Shown piece by piece: positions 22,782-35,100 of a stretch of DNA of 64,000 bases. Origin of the DNA: Liolophura sinensis. Its lineage: Eukaryota; Mollusca; Polyplacophora; Chitonida; Chitonidae. The stretch covers positions 1-64,000 of the forward strand of contig NW_027018021.1 in the NCBI RefSeq assembly GCF_032854445.1, written 5' to 3'. Both the position numbers and the translations under genes were made by a program. How positions within the stretch are numbered: the first letter of the stretch is position 1; the number at the start of each line of letters is the position of its first letter. The notes below the pieces were generated by a model, which did no database searches, had not been told where the DNA came from, and saw only the letters and a program-made list of their open reading frames with translations.

Positions 22782-25529
22782 ATGCGCAATTGGGCCAGGC
22801 ATCTCCAGCTGTTGAAAAATTGCAAATTTCCTTGGTTTCCATGGAGTAAGAGCCGTTGCTGGGCACGTGATCTTGACATCATTGATTATTCATTTGTGGC
22901 TACAGCCAAAAGTATTGGTCGGAGAGCAACGCGGTTTGCACCATTCGATTTCTCGTCACAAAATACGTCGGATTAGCCTCTTACCAGCAGCATTGGAACA
23001 GTTTTTCCACTTTTGGATTTTTGCCTGGTCATTTTGCTAATTGAAATCGGCTACATTAACTATGTACAATCGCGACTGGTCATTACTATATTCAACATTT
23101 CATTATAAGTTATGTGCCCTTCGGTAGCCCAGACGACGTCAAATCTTTGGGCCAAGCCCATTTAACTCACCCAGCAAATGTCTTACTTCTAAGTCGAAGA
23201 CAAACTCAATGTCTTTATCTACATGTAGAAAAACCACACCATTTGTATATAAAAAAACACAAGGTACTTGATACAACCCGCTGTAAAAAGTACAATTAAA
23301 CACTGACCCACATCAATAAGGTGCCAAAGGATGCGCAATTGGGCCAGGCATCTCCAGCTGTTGAAAAATTGCAAATTTCCTTGGTTTCCATGGAGTAAGA
23401 GCCGTTGCTGGGCACGTGATCTTGACATCATTGATTATTCATTTGTGGCTACAGCCAAAAGTATTGGTCGGAGAGCAACGCGGTTTGCACCATTCGATTT
23501 CTCGTCACAAAATACGTCGGATTAGCCTCTTACCAGCAGCATTGGAACAGTTTTTCCACTTTTGGATTTTTGCCTGGTCATTTTGCTAATTGAAATCGGC
23601 TACATTAACTATGTACAATCGCGACTGGTCATTACTATATTCAACATTTCATTATAAGTTATGTGCCCTTCGGTAGCCCAGACGACGTCAAATCTTTGGG
23701 CCAAGCCCATTTAACTCACCCAGCAAATGTCTTACTTCTAAGTCGAAGACAAACTCAATGTCTTTATCTACATGTAGAAAAACCACACCATTTGTATATA
23801 AAAAAACACAAGGTACTTGATACAATCCGCTGTAAAAAGTACAATTGAACACTGACCCACATCAATAAGGTGCCAAAAGATGCGCAATTGGGCCAGGCAT
23901 CTCCAGCTGTTGAAAAATTGCAAATTTCCTTGGTTTCCATGGAGTAAGAGCCGTTGCTGGGCACGTGATCTTGACATCATTGATTATTCATTTGTGGCTA
24001 CAGCCAAAAGTATTGGTCGGAGAGCAACGCGGTTTGCACCATTCGATTTCTCGTCACAAAATACGTCGGATTAGCCTCTTACCAGCAGCATTGGAACAGT
24101 TTTTCCACTTTTGGATTTTTGCCTGGTCTTTTTGCTAATTGAAATCGGCTGCATTAACTATGTACAATCGCGACTGGTCATTACTATATTCAACTTTTCA
24201 TTATAAGTTAGGTGCCCTTCGGTAGCCCAGACGACGTCAAATCTTTGGGCCAAGCCCATTTAACTCACCCAACAAATGTCTTACTTCTAAGTCGAAGACA
24301 AACTCAATGTCTTTATCTACATGTAGAAAAACCACACCATTTGTATGTAAAAAAAACAAAAGGTACTTGATACAATCCGCTGTAAAAAGTACAATTGAAC
24401 ACTGACCCACATCAATAAGGTGCCAAAGGATGCGCAATTGGGCCAGGCATCTCCAGCTGTTGAAAAATTGCAAATTTCCTTGGTTTCCATGGAGTAAGAG
24501 CCGTTGCTGGGCACGTGATCTTGACATCATTGATTATTCATTTGTGGCTACAGCCAAAAGTATTGGCCGGAGAGCAACGCGGTTTGCACCATTCGATTTC
24601 TCGTCACAAAATACGTCGGATTAGCTTCTTACCAGCAGCATTGGAACAGTTTTTCCACTTTTGGATTTTTGCCTGTTCTTTTTGCTAATTGCAATCGGCT
24701 GCATTAACTATGTACAATCGCGACTGGTCATTACTATATTCAACATTTCATTATAAGTTATGTGCCCTTCGGTAGCCCAGACGACGTCAAATCTTTGGGC
24801 CAAGCCCATTTAACTCACCCAACAAATGTCTTACTTCTAAGTCGAAGACAAACTCAATGTCTTTATCTACATGTAGAAAAACCACACCATTTGTATGTAA
24901 AAAAAACACAAGGTACTTGATACAATCCGCTGTAAAAAGTACAATTGAACACTGACCCACATCAATAAGGTGCCAAAGGATGCGCAATTGGGCCAGGCAT
25001 CTCCAGCTGTTGAAAAATTGCAAATTTCCTTGGTTTCCATGGAGTAAGAGCCGTTGCTGGGCACGTGATCTTGACATCATTGATTATTCATTTGTGGCTA
25101 CAGCCAAAAGTATTGGCCGGAGAGCAACGCGGTTTGCACCATTCGATTTCTCGTCACAAAATACGTCGGATTAGCTTCTTACCAGCAGCATTGGAACAGT
25201 TTTTCCACTTTTGGATTTTTGCCTGTTCTTTTTGCTAATAGAAATCGGCTGCATTAACTATGTACAATCGCGACTGGTCATTACTATATTCAACTTTTCA
25301 TTATAAGTTATGTGCCCTTCGGTAGCCCAGACGACGTCAAATCTTTGGGCCAAGCCCATTTAACTCACCCAACAAATGTCTTACTTCTAAGTCGAAGACA
25401 AACTCAATGTCTTTATCTACATGTAGAAAAACCACACCATTTGTATGTAAAAAAAACACAAGGTACTTGATACATTCCGCTGTAAAAAGTACAATTGAAC
25501 ACTGACCCACATCAATAAGGTGCCAAAGG
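22782..25529. repeat. HOR series unit 2: pentamer (2,748 bp)
   Basis: Monomer starts 22782, 23331, 23880, 24430, 24980. Same tag monomer first (tag near 23.25 kb), CCAAAAGATG at 23880, TTAGGTGCCC near 24209, then the ATTGCAATCGG and ATAGAAATCGG monomers. It equals the first five monomers of the preceding heptamer, so two monomers were lost here or gained there. Confidence 0.83.
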
Positions 25530-27727
25530 ATGCGCAATTGGGCCAGGCATCTCCAGCTGTTGAAAAATTGCAAATTTCCTTGGTTTCCATGGAGTAAGAG
25601 CCGTTGCTGGGCACGTGATCTTGACATCATTGATTATTCATTTGTGGCTACAGCCAAAAGTATTGGTCGGAGAGCAACGCGGTTTGCACCATTCGATTTC
25701 TCGTCACAAAATACGTCGGATTAGCCTCTTACCAGCAGCATTGGAACAGTTTTTCCACTTTTGGATTTTTGCCTGGTCATTTTGCTAATTGAAATCGGCT
25801 ACATTAACTATGTACAATCGCGACTGGTCATTACTATATTCAACATTTCATTATAAGTTATGTGCCCTTCGGTAGCCCAGACGACGTCAAATCTTTGGGC
25901 CAAGCCCATTTAACTCACCCAGCAAATGTCTTACTTCTAAGTCGAAGACAAACTCAATGTCTTTATCTACATGTAGAAAAACCACACCATTTGTATATAA
26001 AAAAACACAAGGTACTTGATACAACCCGCTGTAAAAAGTACAATTAAACACTGACCCACATCAATAAGGTGCCAAAGGATGCGCAATTGGGCCAGGCATC
26101 TCCAGCTGTTGAAAAATTGCAAATTTCCTTGGTTTCCATGGAGTAAGAGCCGTTGCTGGGCACGTGATCTTGACATCATTGATTATTCATTTGTGGCTAC
26201 AGCCAAAAGTATTGGTCGGAGAGCAACGCGGTTTGCACCATTCGATTTCTCGTCACAAAATACGTCGGATTAGCCTCTTACGAGCAGCATTGGAACAGTT
26301 TTTCCACTTTTGGATTTTTGCCTGGTCATTTTGCTAATTGAAATCGGCTACATTAACTATGTACAATCGCGACTGGTCATTACTATATTCAACATTTCAT
26401 TATAAGTTATGTGCCCTTCGGTAGCCCAGACGACGTCAAATCTTTGGGCCAAGCCCATTTAACTCACCCAGCAAATGTCTTACTTCTAAGTCGAAGACAA
26501 ACTCAATGTCTTTATCTACATGTAGAAAAACCACACCATTTGTATATAAAAAAACACAAGGTACTTGATACAATCCGCTGTAAAAAGTACAATTGAACAC
26601 TGACCCACATCAATAAGGTGCCAAAAGATGCGCAATTGGGCCAGGCATCTCCAGCTGTTGAAAAATTGCAAATTTCCTTGGTTTCCATGGAGTAAGAGCC
26701 GTTGCTGGGCACGTGATCTTGACATCATTGATTATTCATTTGTGGCTACAGCCAAAAGTATTGGTCGGAGAGCAACGCGGTTTGCACCATTCGATTTCTC
26801 GTCACAAAATACGTCGGATTAGCCTCTTACCAGCAGCATTGGAACAGTTTTTCCACTTTTGGATTTTTGCCTGGTCATTTTGCTAATTGAAATCGGCTAC
26901 ATTAACTATGTACAATCGCGACTGGTCATTACTATATTCAACATTTCATTATAAGTTATGTGCCCTTCGGTAGCCCAGACGACGTCAAATCTTTGGGCCA
27001 AGCCCATTTAACTCACCCAGCAAATGTCTTACTTCTAAGTCGAAGACAAACTCAATGTCTTTATCTACATGTAGAAAAACCACACCATTTGTATATAAAA
27101 AAAACACAAGGTACTTGATACAACCCGCTGTAAAAAGTACAATTAAACACTGACCCACATCAATAAGGTGCCAAAGGATGCGCAATTGGGCCAGGCATCT
27201 CCAGCTGTTGAAAAATTGCAAATTTCCTTGGTTTCCATGGAGTAAGAGCCGTTGCTGGGCACGTGATCTTGACATCATTGATTATTCATTTGTGGCTACA
27301 GCCAAAAGTATTGGTCGGAGAGCAACGCGGTTTGCACCATTCGATTTCTCGTCACAAAATACGTCGGATTAGCCTCTTACCAGCAGCATTGGAACAGTTT
27401 TTCCACTTTTGGATTTTTGCCTGTTCTTTTTGCTAATTGAAATCGGCTACATTAACTATGTACAATCGCGACTGGTCATTACTATATTCAACTTTTCATT
27501 ATAAGTTATGTGCCCTTCGGTAGCCCAGACGACGTCAAATCTTTGGGCCAAGCCCATTTAACTCACCCAAAAAATGTCTTACTTCTAAGTCGAAGACAAA
27601 CTCAATGTCTTTATCTACATGTAGAAAAACCACACCATTTGTATGTAAAAAAAACACAAGGTACTTGATACAATCCGCTGTAAAAAGTACAATTGAACAC
27701 TGACCCACATCAATAAGGTGCCAAAGG
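25530..27727. repeat. HOR series unit 3: tetramer (2,198 bp)
   Basis: Monomer starts 25530, 26079, 26628, 27178. It opens with the tag monomer (tag near 26.0 kb). Its last monomer carries ACCCAAAAAATG at 27565, found otherwise only at 18771, exactly 8,794 bp upstream. That links the end of this unit to the monomer just before unit 1 and gives a further 16-monomer periodicity. The private change TTACGAGCAG lies near 26280. Confidence 0.82.
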
Positions 27728-29925
27728 ATGCGCAATTGGGCCAGGCATCTCCAGCTGTTGAAAAATTGCAAATTTCCTTGGTTTCCATGGAGTAAGAGCC
27801 GTTGCTGGGCACGTGATCTTGACATCATTGATTATTCATTTGTGGCTACAGCCAAAAGTATTGGTCGGAGAGCAACGCGGTTTGCACCATTCGATTTCTC
27901 GTCACAAAATACGTCGGATTAGCCTCTTACCAGCAGCATTGGAACAGTTTTTCCACTTTTGGATTTTTGCCTGGTCATTTTGCTAATTGAAATCGGCTAC
28001 ATTAACTATGTACAATCGCGACTGGTCATTACTATATTCAACATTTCATTATAAGTTATGTGCCCTTCGGTAGCCCAGACGACGTCAAATCTTTGGGCCA
28101 AGCCCATTTAACTCACCCAGCAAATGTCTTACTTCTAAGTCGAAGACAAACTCAATGTCTTTATCTACATGTAGAAAAACCACACCATTTGTATATAAAA
28201 AAACACAAGGTACTTGATACAACCCGCTGTAAAAAGTACAATTAAACACTGACCCACATCAATAAGGTGCCAAAGGATGCGCAATTGGGCCAGGCATCTC
28301 CAGCTGTTGAAAAATTGCAAATTTCCTTGGTTTCCATGGAGTAAGAGCCGTTGCTGGGCACGTGATCTTGACATCATTGATTATTCATTTGTGGCTACAG
28401 CCAAAAGTATTGGTCGGAGAGCAACGCGGTTTGCACCATTCGATTTCTCGTCACAAAATACGTCGGATTAGCTTCTTACCAGCAGCATTGGAACAGTTTT
28501 TCCACTTTTGGATTTTTGCCTGGTCATTTTGCTAATTGAAATCGGCTACATTAACTATGTACAATCGCGACTGGTCATTACTATATTCAACATTTCATTA
28601 TAAGTTATGTGCCCTTCGGTAGCCCAGACGACGTCAAATCTTTGGGCCAAGCCCATTTAACTCACCCAGCAAATGTCTTACTTCTAAGTCGAAGACAAAC
28701 TCAATGTCTTTATCTACATGTAGAAAAACCACACCATTTGTATATAAAAAAACACAAGGTACTTGATACAATCCGCTGTAAAAAGTACAATTGAACACTG
28801 ACCCACATCAATAAGGTGCCAAAAGATGCGCAATTGGGCCAGGCATCTCCAGCTGTTGAAAAATTGCAAATTTCCTTGGTTTCCATGGAGTAAGAGCCGT
28901 TGCTGGGCACGTGATCTTGACATCATTGATTATTCATTTGTGGCTACAGCCAAAAGTATTGGTCGGAGAGCAACGCGGTTTGCACCATTCGATTTCTCGT
29001 CACAAAATACGTCGGATTAGCCTCTTACCAGCAGCATTGGAACAGTTTTTCCACTTTTGGATTTTTGCCTGGTCTTTTTGCTAATTGAAATCGGCTGCAT
29101 TAACTATGTACAATCGCGACTGGTCATTACTATATTCAACTTTTCATTATAAGTTAGGTGCCCTTCGGTAGCCCAGACGACGTCAAATCTTTGGGCCAAG
29201 CCCATTTAACTCACCCAACAAATGTCTTACTTCTAAGTCGAAGACAAACTCAATGTCTTTATCTACATGTAGAAAAACCACACCATTTGTATGTAAAAAA
29301 AACAAAAGGTACTTGATACAATCCGCTGTAAAAAGTACAATTGAACACTGACCCACATCAATAAGGTGCCAAAGGATGCGCAATTGGGCCAGGCATCTCC
29401 AGCTGTTGAAAAATTGCAAATTTCCTTGGTTTCCATGGAGTAAGAGCCGTTGCTGGGCACGTGATCTTGACATCATTGATTATTCATTTGTGGCTACAGC
29501 CAAAAGTATTGGCCGGAGAGCAACGCGGTTTGCACCATTCGATTTCTCGTCACAAAATACGTCGGATTAGCTTCTTACCAGCAGCATTGGAACAGTTTTT
29601 CCACTTTTGGATTTTTGCCTGTTCTTTTTGCTAATTGAAATCGGCTGCATTAACTATGTACAATCGCGACTGGTCATTACTATATTCAACTTTTCATTAT
29701 AAGTTATGTGCCCTTCGGTAGCCCAGACGACGTCAAATCTTTGGGCCAAGCCCATTTAACTCACCCAACAAATGTCTTACTTCTAAGTCGAAGACAAACT
29801 CAATGTCTTTATCTACATGTAGAAAAACCACACCATTTGTATATAAAAAAAACACAAGGTACTTGATACAATCCGCTGTAAAAAGTACAATTGAACACTG
29901 ACCCACATCAATAAGGTGCCAAAGG
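27728..29925. repeat. HOR series unit 4: tetramer (2,198 bp)
   Basis: Monomer starts 27728, 28277, 28826, 29376. Tag monomer first (near 28.2 kb), CCAAAAGATG at 28826, TTAGGTGCCC near 29155 and GGCCGGAGAG near 29513. It matches monomers 1-4 of units 1 and 2, except that ATTGCAATCGG reads ATTGAAATCGG. Confidence 0.83.
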
Positions 29926-32123
29926 ATGCGCAATTGGGCCAGGCATCTCCAGCTGTTGAAAAATTGCAAATTTCCTTGGTTTCCATGGAGTAAGAGCCGT
30001 TGCTGGGCACGTGATCTTGACATCATTGATTATTCATTTGTGGCTACAGCCAAAAGTATTGGTCGGAGAGCAACGCGGTTTGCACCATTCGATTTCTCGT
30101 CACAAAATACGTCGGATTAGCCTCTTACCAGCAGCATTGGAACAGTTTTTCCACTTTTGGATTTTTGCCTGGTCATTTTGCTAATTGAAATCGGCTACAT
30201 TAACTATGTACAATCGCGACTGGTCATTACTATATTCAACATTTCATTATAAGTTATGTGCCCTTCGGTAGCCCAGACGACGTCAAATCTTTGGGCCAAG
30301 CCCATTTAACTCACCCAGCAAATGTCTTACTTCTAAGTCGAAGACAAACTCAATGTCTTTATCTACATGTAGAAAAACCACACCATTTGTATATAAAAAA
30401 ACACAAGGTACTTGATACAACCCGCTGTAAAAAATACAATTAAACACTGACCCACATCAATAAGGTGCCAAAGGATGCGCAATTGGGCCAGGCATCTCCA
30501 GCTGTTGAAAAATTGCAAATTTCCTTGGTTTCCATGGAGTAAGAGCCGTTGCTGGGCACGTGATCTTGACATCATTGATTATTCATTTGTGGCTACAGCC
30601 AAAAGTATTGGTCGGAGAGCAACGCGGTTTGCACCATTCGATTTCTCGTCACAAAATACGTCGGATTAGCCTCTTACCAGCAGCATTGGAACAGTTTTTT
30701 CCACTTTTGGATTTTTGCCTGGTCATTTTGCTAATTGAAATCGGCTACATTAACTATGTACAATCGCGACTGGTCATTACTATATTCAACATTTCATTAT
30801 AAGTTATGTGCCCTTCGGTAGCCCAGACGACGTCAAATCTTTGGGCCAAGCCCATTTAACTCACCCAGCAAATGTCTTACTTCTAAGTCGAAGACAAACT
30901 CAATGTCTTTATCTACATGTAGAAAAACCACACCATTTGTATATAAAAAAACACAAGGTACTTGATACAATCCGCTGTAAAAAGTACAATTGAACACTGA
31001 CCCACATCAATAAGGTGCCAAAAGATGCGCAATTGGGCCAGGCATCTCCAGCTGTTGAAAAATTGCAAATTTCCTTGGTTTCCATGGAGTAAGAGCCGTT
31101 GCTGGGCACGTGATCTTGACATCATTGATTATTCATTTGTGGCTACAGCCAAAAGTATTGGTCGGAGAGCAACGCGGTTTGCACCATTCGATTTCTCGTC
31201 ACAAAATACGTCGGATTAGCCTCTTACCAGCAGCATTGGAACAGTTTTTCCACTTTTGGATTTTTGCCTGGTCATTTTGCTAATTGAAATCGGCTGCATT
31301 AACTATGTACAATCGCGACTGGTCATTACTATATTCAACTTTTCATTATAAGTTAGGTGCCCTTCGGTAGCCCAGACGACGTCAAATCTTTGGGCCAAGC
31401 CCATTTAACTCACCCAACAAATGTCTTACTTCTAAGTCGAAGACAAACTCAATGTCTTTATCTACATGTAGAAAAACCACACCATTTGTATGTAAAAAAA
31501 ACAAAAGGTACTTGATACAATCCGCTGTGAAAAGTACAATTGAACACTGACCCACATCAATAAGGTGCCAAAGGATGCGCAATTGGGCCAGGCATCTCCA
31601 GCTGTTGAAAAATTGCAAATTTCCTTGGTTTCCATGGAGTAAGAGCCGTTGCTGGGCACGTGATCTTGACATCATTGATTATTCATTTGTGGCTACAGCC
31701 AAAAGTATTGGTCGGAGAGCAACGCGGTTTGCACCATTCGATTTCTCGTCACAAAATACGTCGGATTAGCTTCTTACCAGCAGCATTGGAACAGTTTTTC
31801 CACTTTTGGATTTTTGCCTGGTCATTTTGCTAATTGAAATCGGCTACATTAACTATGTACAATCGCGACTGGTCATTACTATATTCAACATTTCATTATA
31901 AGTTATGTGCCCTTCGGTAGCCCAGACGACGTCAAATCTTTGGGCCAAGCCCATTTAACTCACCCAGCAAATGTCTTACTTCTAAGTCGAAGACAAACTC
32001 AATGTCTTTATCTACATGTAGAAAAACCACACCATTTGTATATAAAAAAACACAAGGTACTTGATACAATCCGCTGTAAAAAGTACAATTGAACACTGAC
32101 CCACATCAAAAAGGTGCCAAAAG
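29926..32123. repeat. HOR series unit 5: tetramer (2,198 bp)
   Basis: Monomer starts 29926, 30475, 31025, 31575. Same tag (near 30.4 kb), CCAAAAGATG at 31025, TTAGGTGCCC near 31352. Private changes include CTGTAAAAAATAC near 30430, an extra T near 30700 and CTGTGAAAAG near 31530. Confidence 0.82.
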
Positions 32124-35100
32124 ATGCCCAATTGGGCCAGGCATCTCCAGCTGTTGAAAAATTGCAAATTTCCTTGGTTTCCATGGAGTAAGAGCCGTTG
32201 CTGGGCACGTGATCTTGACATCATTGATTATTCATTTGTGGCTACAGCCAAAAGTATTGTCGGAGAGCAACGCGGTTTGCACCATTCGATTTCTCGTCAC
32301 AAAATACGTCGGATTAGCTCTTACCAGCAGCATTGGAACAGTTTTTCCACTTTTGGATTTTTGCCTGGTCATTTTGCTAATTGAAATCGGCTACATTAAC
32401 TATGTACAATCGCGACTGGTCATTACTATATTCAACATTTCATTATAAGTTATGTGCCCTTCGGTAGCCCAGACGACGTCAAATCTTTGGGCCAAGCCCA
32501 TTTAACTCACCCAGCAAATGTCTTACTTCTAAGTCGAAGACAAACTCAATGTCTTTATCTACATGTAGAAAAACCACACCAATTTGTATATAAAAAAACA
32601 CAAGGTACTTGATACAAACCCGCTGTAAAAAGTACAATTAAACACTGACCCACATCAATAAGGTGCCAAAGGATGCGCAATTGGGCCAGGCATCTCCAGC
32701 TGTTGAAAAATTGCAAATTTCCTTGGTTTCCATGGAGTAAGAGCCGTTGCTGGGCACGTGATCTTGACATCATTGATTATTCATTTGTGGCTACAGCCAA
32801 AAGTATTGGTCGGAGAGCAACGCGGTTTGCACCATTCGATTTCTCGTCACAAAATACGTCGGATTAGCCTCTTACCAGCAGCATTGGAACAGTTTTTCCA
32901 CTTTTGGATTTTTGCCTGGTCATTTTGCTAATTGAAATCGGCTACATTAGCTATGTACAATCGCGACTGGTCATTACTATATTCAACATTTCATTATAAG
33001 TTATGTGCCCTTCGGTAGCCCAGACGACGTCAAATCTTTGGGCCAAGCCCATTTAACTCACCCAGCAAATGTCTTACTTCTAAGTCGAAGACAAACTCAA
33101 TGTCTTTATCTACATGTAGAAAAACCACACCATTTGTATATAAAAAAAACACAAGGTACTTGATACAATCCGCTGTAAAAAGTACAATTGAACACTGACC
33201 CACATCAATAAGGTGCCAAAGGATGCGCAATTGGGCCAGGCATCTCCAGCTGTTGAAAAATTGCAAATTTCCTTGGTTTCCATGGAGTAAGAGCCGTTGC
33301 TGGGCACGTGATCTTGACATCATTGATTATTCATTTGTGGCTACAGCCAAAAGTATTGGTCGGAGAGCAACGCGGTTTGCACCATTCGATTTCTCGTCAC
33401 AAAATACGTCGGATTAGCCTCTTACCAGCAGCATTGGAACAGTTTTTCCACTTTTGGATTTTTGCCTGGTCTTTTTGCTAATTGAAATCGGCTGCATTAA
33501 CTATGTACAATCGCGACTGGTCATTACTATATTCAACTTTTCATTATAAGTTAGGTGCCCTTCGGTAGCCCAGACGACGTCAAATCTTTGGGCCAAGCCC
33601 ATTTAACTCACCCAACAAATGTCTTACTTCTAAGTCGAAGACAAACTCAATGTCTTTATCTACATGTAGAAAAACCACACCATTTGTATGTAAAAAAAAC
33701 AAAAGGTACTTGATACAATCCGCTGTAAAAAGTACAATTGAACACTGACCCACATCAATAAGGTGCCAAAGGATGCGCAATTGGGCCAGGCATCTCCAGC
33801 TGTTGAAAAATTGCAAATTTCCTTGGTTTCCATGGAGTAAGAGCCGTTGCTGGGCACGTGATCTTGACATCATTGATTATTCATTTGTGGCTACAGCCAA
33901 AAGTATTGGTCGGAGAGCAACGCGGTTTGCACCATTCGATTTCTCGTCACAAAATACGTCGGATTAGCCTCTTACCAGCAGCATTGGAACAGTTTTTCCA
34001 CTTTTGGATTTTTGCCTGGTCATTTTGCTAATTGAAATCGGCTACATTAACTATGTACAATCGCGACTGGTCATTACTATATTCAACATTTCATTATAAG
34101 TTATGTGCCCTTCGGTAGCCCAGACGACGTCAAATCTTTGGGCCAAGCCCATTTAACTCACCCAGCAAATGTCTTACTTCTAAGTCGAAGACAAACTCAA
34201 TGTCTTTATCTACATGTAGAAAAACCACACCATTTGTATATAAAAAAACACAAGGTACTTGATACAATCCGCTGTAAAAAGTACAATTGAACACTGACCC
34301 ACATCAATAAGGTGCCAAAGGATGCGCAATTGGGCCAGGCATCTCCAGCTGTTGAAAAATTGCAAATTTCCTTGGTTTCCATGGAGTAAGAGCCGTTGCT
34401 GGGCACGTGATCTTGACATCATTGATTATTCATCTGTGGCTACAGCCAAAAGTATTGGTCGGAGAGCAACGCGGTTTGCACCATTCGATTTCTCGTCACA
34501 AAATACGTCGGATTAGCCTCTTACCAGCAGCATTGGAACAGTTTTTCCACTTTTGGATTTTTGCCTGGTCTTTTTGCTAATTGAAATCGGCTACATTAGC
34601 TATGTACAATCGCGACTGGTCATTACTATATTCAATTTTTCATTATAAGTTATGTGCCCTTCGGTAGCCCAGACGACGTCAAATCTTTGGGCCAAGCCCA
34701 TTTAACTCACCCAGCAAATGTCTTACTTCTAAGTCGAAGACAAACTCAATGTCTTTATCTACATGTAGAAAAACCACACCATTTGTATATAAAAAAAAAA
34801 AAAAGGTACTTGATACAATCCGCTGTAAAAAGTACAATTGAACACTGACCCACATCAATAAGGTGCCAAAAGATGCGCAATTGGGCCAGGCATCTCCAGC
34901 TGTTGAAAAATTGCAAATTTCCTTGGTTTCCATGGAGTAAGAGCCGTTGCTGGGCACGTGATCTTGACATCATTGATTATTCATTTGTGGCTACAGCCAA
35001 AAGTATTGGTCGGAGAGCAACGCGGTTTGCACCATTCGATTTCTCGTCACAAAATACGTCGGATTAGCCTCTTACCAGCAGCATTGGAACAGTTTTTCCA

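Noticed and set aside
34785-34806. Long A-run as a poly(A) tail of a retroposed insertion
   Set aside because: The 14-A run is the usual A-run, C, AAAA tract with the C changed to A (likewise 39741 and 43041), with no insertion or target duplication around it.
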